NCBI GenBank assembly: GCA_017548275.1
Contig: JAFZAH010000046.1
Location: 1 to 32,902, forward strand
From: Prevotella sp.
GTDB taxonomy: Bacteria > Bacteroidota > Bacteroidia > Bacteroidales > Bacteroidaceae
DNA: 32,902 nt
Reading direction: 5' to 3'
This document shows positions 30,889 through 32,902 of the stretch, in pieces. The translations under genes were made by a program, and so were the position numbers. Position 1 is the first letter of the stretch. Each line of letters starts with the position of its first letter. The notes beneath the pieces are model-generated. The model worked only from the letters and a program-made list of their open reading frames with translations, made no database searches and was not told where the DNA came from.

Positions 30889-30919
30889 CAAAGATAATTC
30901 ATTTTTGCGAAAACACAAA
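30889..30919 (-). promoter_or_regulatory. Promoter of Cys-rich paralogue 2 and GH95
   Basis: On the minus strand TTTG (30919-30916) and TATCTTTG (30896-30889) are 19 bases apart, a full match. The start codon is 30 bases downstream. Confidence 0.75.
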
Positions 30920-30971
30920 ATTATGACGCCTTCGTCACGCCTTTTTATGTTTTTTCCACAAAAAGGGACGA

Positions 30972-31529
30972 TTATTCTTTCTCAGGGCCTCCTTCCACTG
31001 AATCTGGCACATTAGACTCATTCGGCCTGACAGGCTTATCTTGCTCGTCTTTCACCTTACCCGTCGGTTCGTACGATACTTCTCCGACAGCAACTACTTC
31101 CAGAGCCCCAATGCCCATAACGGTGTCATCCTTGTCGGATGGCACCACCTTCACGTCGGATTTACCATCCTCACCTGCGGAATCAGGCACTTCCATCACG
31201 GCACCGGCCAACTCTGTCACCTTTAACGAATCGACTCGTGTCGTGTCAGTGCCGCTCTTCTCGTCAACAGTTGTGCGTTTCACCTGATGGCAAGCGGTCA
31301 GTGCGCCCAGACTCATCGACAGTCCGGCGATGACCACCGCCTTGCCCGCACAGCGACGCAGACTGATTTGCCGCTCCAGATAGCGCACCTCGGCCTCGCA
31401 AGCGGGACAGGTACCGGCGCACTCGCCCTCATGATGGCACTCACGGGGCTCATACACAATCTCATTCGCCTCGGCGATACGCCTACGCACCGCTTTCAAG
31501 GCCTTACATATCGCTTTACCTCTGGTCAT
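30972..31529 (-). CDS. Cys-rich lipobox protein, paralogue 3
   Basis: Function unknown. The start is taken as ATG 31529 (185 residues) because it aligns with paralogue 2; an ATG at 31556 adds nine residues and overlaps the -7 element. The module is as in the others, with Cys31, 37, 41, 44, an extra Cys60 (LRRCAGK) and lipobox LTAC with Cys80. The 105-residue tail is acidic and low in complexity, rich in Asp, Glu, Val and Pro. It contains LAGAVMEVPDS, similar to LAGDVEALPDS of paralogue 2. This tail is the longest of the three. The promoter at 31554-31585 is its own and lies 27 bases from the CRISPR array. Confidence 0.83.
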   Translation of the reverse strand: MTRGKAICKALKAVRRRIAEANEIVYEPRECHHEGECAGTCPACEAEVRYLERQISLRRCAGKAVVIAGLSMSLGALTACHQVKRTTVDEKSGTDTTRVDSLKVTELAGAVMEVPDSAGEDGKSDVKVVPSDKDDTVMGIGALEVVAVGEVSYEPTGKVKDEQDKPVRPNESNVPDSVEGGPEKE

Positions 31530-31553
31530 GGAAATTACTTGTTGATGTTTTTG

Positions 31554-31585
31554 CAAAAATAATCCTTTTTTACAATAAAACCAAA
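31554..31585 (-). promoter_or_regulatory. Promoter of Cys-rich paralogue 3, beside the CRISPR array
   Basis: On the minus strand TTTG (31585-31582) and TATTTTTG (31561-31554) are 20 bases apart. The array begins 27 bases farther right, so no separate leader of usual length fits on this side. Confidence 0.75.
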
Positions 31586-31612
31586 ATTGACACCTACGTA
31601 TCTTTAAAGAAA

Positions 31613-32902
31613 GTTGTTTACCAATGTTTTCCTACATCAAACCACAACTTTGTTATCTTGCTCGTTATTCGTGTCATCGTTGTTTACCAATGCTTTCCTA
31701 CATCAAACCACAACGCATCATCAAAGATATATGGAGTGCGGTTTGTTGTTTACCAATGCTTTCCTACATCAAACCACAACTCTCCGTATTTGCGTTCCAT
31801 CCGTTCAATGGTTGTTTACCAATGCTTTCCTACATCAAACCACAACTCAGTACGGCTCATATTTTGCCGTTCTCTCGTTGTTTACCAATGCTTTCCTACA
31901 TCAAACCACAACTGGTAAAGGTGTTACCGATTCTCCTAATAAGTTGTTTACCAATGCTTTCCTACATCAAACCACAACATGTACTCAATCGAGTACATTT
32001 GCTCTGCGTTGTTTACCAATGCTTTCCTACATCAAACCACAACTAACTGTATGATTTTGAATAATATTATATAGTTGTTTACCAATGCTTTCCTACATCA
32101 AACCACAACGATTATCTGCCTGGCTTTCTTTTTATTGTGTTGTTTACCAATGCTTTCCTACATCAAACCACAACGCGCTGTTTCTCGCCCTTAATTACAA
32201 CAAAGTTGTTTACCAATGCTTTCCTACATCAAACCACAACAGGCAGACGACACCATTGAGGATTACAACGTTGTTTACCAATGCTTTCCTACATCAAACC
32301 ACAACTCCACCGCTCAAACAGTGCCTTGTTGGGCGTTGTTTACCAATGCTTTCCTACATCAAACCACAACGCAAGAAGGAGAAAGTGGTCAACGGCACCG
32401 TTGTTTACCAATGCTTTCCTACATCAAACCACAACATAAGGATTTTTAATATTTTGAGGTCTGATGTTGTTTACCAATGCTTTCCTACATCAAACCACAA
32501 CTGACGGCCGATGTCGTTGGCGGTGAGGGTTGTTGTTTACCAATGCTTTCCTACATCAAACCACAACCCTGGTGCAGAACTGCCGCCAGCAGTATAGGTT
32601 GTTTACCAATGCTTTCCTACATCAAACCACAACTATGCGACCCATGCGTTAACGGCTTTCCTAGTTGTTTACCAATGCTTTCCTACATCAAACCACAACT
32701 GGCGATATAATATTATTTTGTTCTCTTAGTTGTTTACCAATGCTTTCCTACATCAAACCACAACTAACTATCGTTAGACAACAAATCGCCAACAGTTGTT
32801 TACCAATGCTTTCCTACATCAAACCACAACTTGCGAGTGCTTCGGGATAGGAGTTGACAGGTTGTTTACCAATGCTTTCCTACATCAAACCACAACTCAA
32901 GA
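31613..32902 (-). CRISPR. CRISPR array, 20 repeats visible, continues past the window
   Basis: Twenty 36-base repeats begin GTTGTTTACC and end AAACCACAAC on the plus strand, at 31613, 31679, 31745, 31811, 31877, 31943, 32008, 32074, 32139, 32205, 32270, 32335, 32400, 32466, 32532, 32598, 32664, 32729, 32795 and 32861. All 19 complete spacers are 29 or 30 bases and unique. Only the first repeat (31613-31648) differs, having T for C at position 15, which suggests that the left end is the old, leader-distal end and that the leader lies off the right edge. The reverse complement starts GTTGTGGTTTG. A 36-base repeat with 30-base spacers is usual for type II and type VI-B; no cas gene or tracrRNA is present to decide. 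Strand is inferred from the degenerate repeat. Confidence 0.97.

Noticed and set aside
31530-31612. tracrRNA anti-repeat beside the array
   Set aside because: The gap contains only the paralogue 3 promoter and AT-rich sequence; no segment complementary to the repeat was seen.
31614-32850. Several long plus-strand reading frames with repeated LPMLSYIKPQ / FTNAFLHQTTT peptides
   Set aside because: They are translations of the CRISPR repeats, open because the 66-base repeat-spacer period is a multiple of three. Not genes.

Overview
The window looks like a chromosomal segment of a Bacteroidales bacterium, most likely Prevotella or a close relative. Supporting signs are repeated promoters of the Bacteroidetes type (TTTG, about 20 bases, TAnnTTTG), few Shine-Dalgarno sequences, GldH, PorT and RicT homologues, a DUF3316 protein, and GH2/GH95 glycoside hydrolases. 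The genus is an inference from gene content and cannot be proved from this sequence alone.

Layout. Bases 1-447 are a leader region with a promoter and two GC-rich hairpins. A XylE-like sugar transporter follows (448-1917), then a repeat-rich gap and a plus-strand group: metF, holB (DNA polymerase III delta'), ricT and gldH (2161-6102). Converging on it is a minus-strand cell-shape operon reading from 12846 down to 6228: a stand-alone IMP cyclohydrolase domain, mreB, mreC, mreD, mrdA (PBP2) and rodA. Divergent from that operon are a 55-residue 2[4Fe-4S] ferredoxin (13179-13346) and a PorT-family barrel. An 800-base gap (14275-15088) holds a probable minus-strand mini-transcription unit with a 27-codon ORF and a strong terminator. 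Then come an OmpA-type lipoprotein, another lipoprotein, parC, a DUF3316 protein and an S41 protease (15089-21215).

From 21333 the region is more accessory: a small Cys-rich lipobox protein (paralogue 1), tRNA-Leu(UAG), a GH2 exo-beta-glucosaminidase-like enzyme with an ROK sugar kinase, an atypical HAD protein, a secreted unknown, an octopine/nopaline-dehydrogenase-like enzyme, a GH95 fucosidase, two further tandem copies of the Cys-rich lipobox protein, and a CRISPR array that runs off the right edge (20 repeats of 36 nt, spacers of 29-30 nt, no cas gene in view).

Two observations stand out. First, three paralogues share an exactly 80-residue N-terminal module: a C-x5-C-x3-C-x2-C cluster, a basic stretch, a hydrophobic segment and a lipobox cysteine at residue 80. 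Unrelated acidic tails follow. This would be a lipoprotein signal buried behind a cytoplasmic Cys-rich domain. Second, short tandem repeats of period 7, 8 or 19, or a GC palindrome, sit on or within about one repeat unit of the stop codons of several genes. In three cases they encode the last residues of the protein. Two arrays also share a GACAATAGTT end motif.
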